From Thermodesulfobacterium geofontis (GTDB taxonomy: Bacteria > Desulfobacterota > Thermodesulfobacteria > Thermodesulfobacteriales > Thermodesulfobacteriaceae): a stretch of 36,616 nucleotides of DNA. Positions 35,120 to 36,616 of the stretch are shown here, piece by piece. The stretch covers positions 1-36,616 of the forward strand of contig PNIK01000059.1 of NCBI GenBank assembly GCA_002877985.1, read 5' to 3'. Position 1 is the first letter of the stretch. The number at the start of each line of letters is the position of its first letter. The notes beneath the pieces are model-generated. The model saw only the letters and a list, made by a program, of their open reading frames with translations. It was not told the DNA's origin and ran no database searches. The position numbers and the translations under genes were made by a program.

Positions 35120-36508
35120 TTAACCTTTATTTAGACTTCTTTTTATAATTTCTCTTGCAATTATAATTCCTGATACAGAAGCCTGAATAAGACCCCTTGT
35201 TATTCCTGCACCATCTCCTGCTATAAAAAGATTTTTAATTCTAGTTTCAAGAGAATTGTTTAATTCAAATCTAATGCTATAAAATTTTACTTCAACACCG
35301 TAAAGTAAAGTATAAGGCGAATTAATACCGGGAGCAATTTTATCAAGGGCTTCAATCATTTCCAAAATATTTACCAAATATCTGTAAGGAAGAACAAAAC
35401 TAATATCCCCTGGAGTTGCAATTTTTAAAGAAGGTTTAACAGGATTTCTTAAAATTCTTGCTTCTGTTGATCTTCTGCCTTTTTTGATATCTCCTAATCT
35501 TTGAACCAGAACTTCTCTTCCTAAAAGATTGGCAAGTTTTGCAATGCCTTTTCCATATAAAATAGGGTCTTTAAAAGGTTCGGTAAAGTAGGTACTACAT
35601 AAAATAGCGAAGTTGGTATTATCTGTTTTTTTATAACTATAACTATGTCCATTTACTGTCCATATCCCTTCTATATTTTCTATAATTACCTCTCCGTAGG
35701 GATTAACACAAAAAGTTCTTACAGGATCGTCAAAGGTTTTAGAATAATAAAGAAATTTTGGTTCATAACAAAGCAAAGTCAATTCTTCCATTACTGAGGC
35801 AGGGACTTCCACCCTAACTCCTATATCTACAGGATTTATTTTAGTAGGTAATCCTAATCTTTTTGCTTCAGTTTCTAACCAACTACTACCTGCTCTTCCA
35901 GGGGCAACAACTATATAGTCAGCTAAAATTTCAGTTCCATCTTCAAGCTTAACCCCTTTTACCTTTTCTCCAGAAGTTAAGATTTTTAAAACAGGGTTTT
36001 CAAAAATAATATCTGCCCTTTTTGAAATAATTTCTTTAAGACTTTTTAAGATTTCTTTACACTTTTCTGTTCCAATATGTCTTATTTTTGTAGGAATAAA
36101 TATAAGTCCGCATTTTGAAGCAAGTTTTTTAATTTTTTCTACTTGATTTTTATCAGGAGCATAAATTTTTTGAGGAGCTCCCATTCTTACATATATTTCA
36201 TCCACATAATCAATCAAATTTATCAATTCCTCTTTTGGCACATAATCCATTAGAAATCCTCCTATTTCTGGGGAAAGATTAAGTTTACCATCGCTAAAAG
36301 CTCCCGCTCCTCCCCAACCATTTAACATATCGCAAATTTTACAATTTAAACATTTTCCTGAAATTTCTATGTAACAAGTTCTTTTTTCGATATCCTTTCC
36401 TTTCTCAATTATGGTAACTCTGAGATTACTTTTTGAAATTAATTCTAAAGCTGTAAATATTCCTGCAGGGCCTGCTCCAACAATAACTACATCGTAATAA
36501 TTTTTCAA
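35120..36508 (-). CDS. FAD-dependent dehydrogenase (COG2509-like flavoprotein)
   Basis: YDVVIVGAGPAGIFTALEL, GKCLNCKICDMLNGWGGAGAFSDGKLNLSPEIGG, NLFIAGDGAGITRGLIQASVSGIIIAREI. Confidence 0.88.
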   Translation of the reverse strand: MKNYYDVVIVGAGPAGIFTALELISKSNLRVTIIEKGKDIEKRTCYIEISGKCLNCKICDMLNGWGGAGAFSDGKLNLSPEIGGFLMDYVPKEELINLIDYVDEIYVRMGAPQKIYAPDKNQVEKIKKLASKCGLIFIPTKIRHIGTEKCKEILKSLKEIISKRADIIFENPVLKILTSGEKVKGVKLEDGTEILADYIVVAPGRAGSSWLETEAKRLGLPTKINPVDIGVRVEVPASVMEELTLLCYEPKFLYYSKTFDDPVRTFCVNPYGEVIIENIEGIWTVNGHSYSYKKTDNTNFAILCSTYFTEPFKDPILYGKGIAKLANLLGREVLVQRLGDIKKGRRSTEARILRNPVKPSLKIATPGDISFVLPYRYLVNILEMIEALDKIAPGINSPYTLLYGVEVKFYSIRFELNNSLETRIKNLFIAGDGAGITRGLIQASVSGIIIAREIIKRSLNKG

Positions 36509-36584
36509 GTTGGTGCTCCTTATCTAAAATTTTTACTTGTTAAAATTTCAAAATTAATTATAATTAATTATAATTTATTATAAA

Positions 36585-36616
36585 GCGGGCGTAGCTCAGG
36601 GGTAGAGCGGAAGCTT
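36585..36616 (+). tRNA. 5' part of a tRNA, probably tRNA-Gly; anticodon lies beyond window end
   Basis: GCGGGCG-TA-GCTC-AGGGGTA-GAGC-G-GAAGCTT: acceptor 5' strand, D-arm and start of anticodon stem; resembles bacterial tRNA-Gly 5' halves. Confidence 0.75.

Noticed and set aside
36611-36616. HindIII site AAGCTT at the window end as a cloning junction
   Set aside because: AAGCTT fits the normal tRNA-Gly anticodon-stem sequence; the window simply ends there.
1-36616. CRISPR arrays, transposons, prophage or toxin-antitoxin modules
   Set aside because: No regularly spaced repeats, transposase/integrase motifs or TA-like gene pairs were seen; content is mostly housekeeping plus the redox operon.

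Overview
AT-rich 36.6-kb bacterial window. The gene content (16-heme Hmc-type complex, siroheme-route AhbC, TmcD-like propeller protein) suggests a sulfate- or sulfur-metabolising, Thermodesulfobacteria-like organism; this taxonomic call is inference only. From left to right: partial mnmA (-); a YcaO-TPR protein plus NIL/ferredoxin pair; two tandem PilT-type ATPases and a small unknown protein; galU; priA; a ClpX-like AAA+ protein lacking the zinc domain; a degenerate receiver protein; ahbC; a stand-alone IMP cyclohydrolase (PurH N-domain); aroD-aroE-aroA-aroK; an MBL hydrolase; ugd (-); a DacA-like carboxypeptidase with a Lys-rich tail (-); polX; a truncated UvrA paralogue with a degenerate second ATPase half; an operon for an Hmc-type transmembrane electron-transfer complex; a small overlooked ORF, hpt, gyrB and dnaN (all -); a COG2509-type flavoprotein (-); and the 5' part of a tRNA, probably Gly. 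The strongest signal is in the Hmc operon. The HmcF/TmcB-like subunit is split in the ORF track by an in-frame TGA (26154-26156), located where related CCG-domain proteins carry Cys (TE[U]GHP). The TGA is followed by a perfect 8-bp hairpin with G in the loop at bSECIS distance, so this is very likely a selenocysteine-containing Hmc/Tmc subunit. No CRISPR array, transposase or prophage was recognised. All family calls come from reading the sequences; no database search was run.
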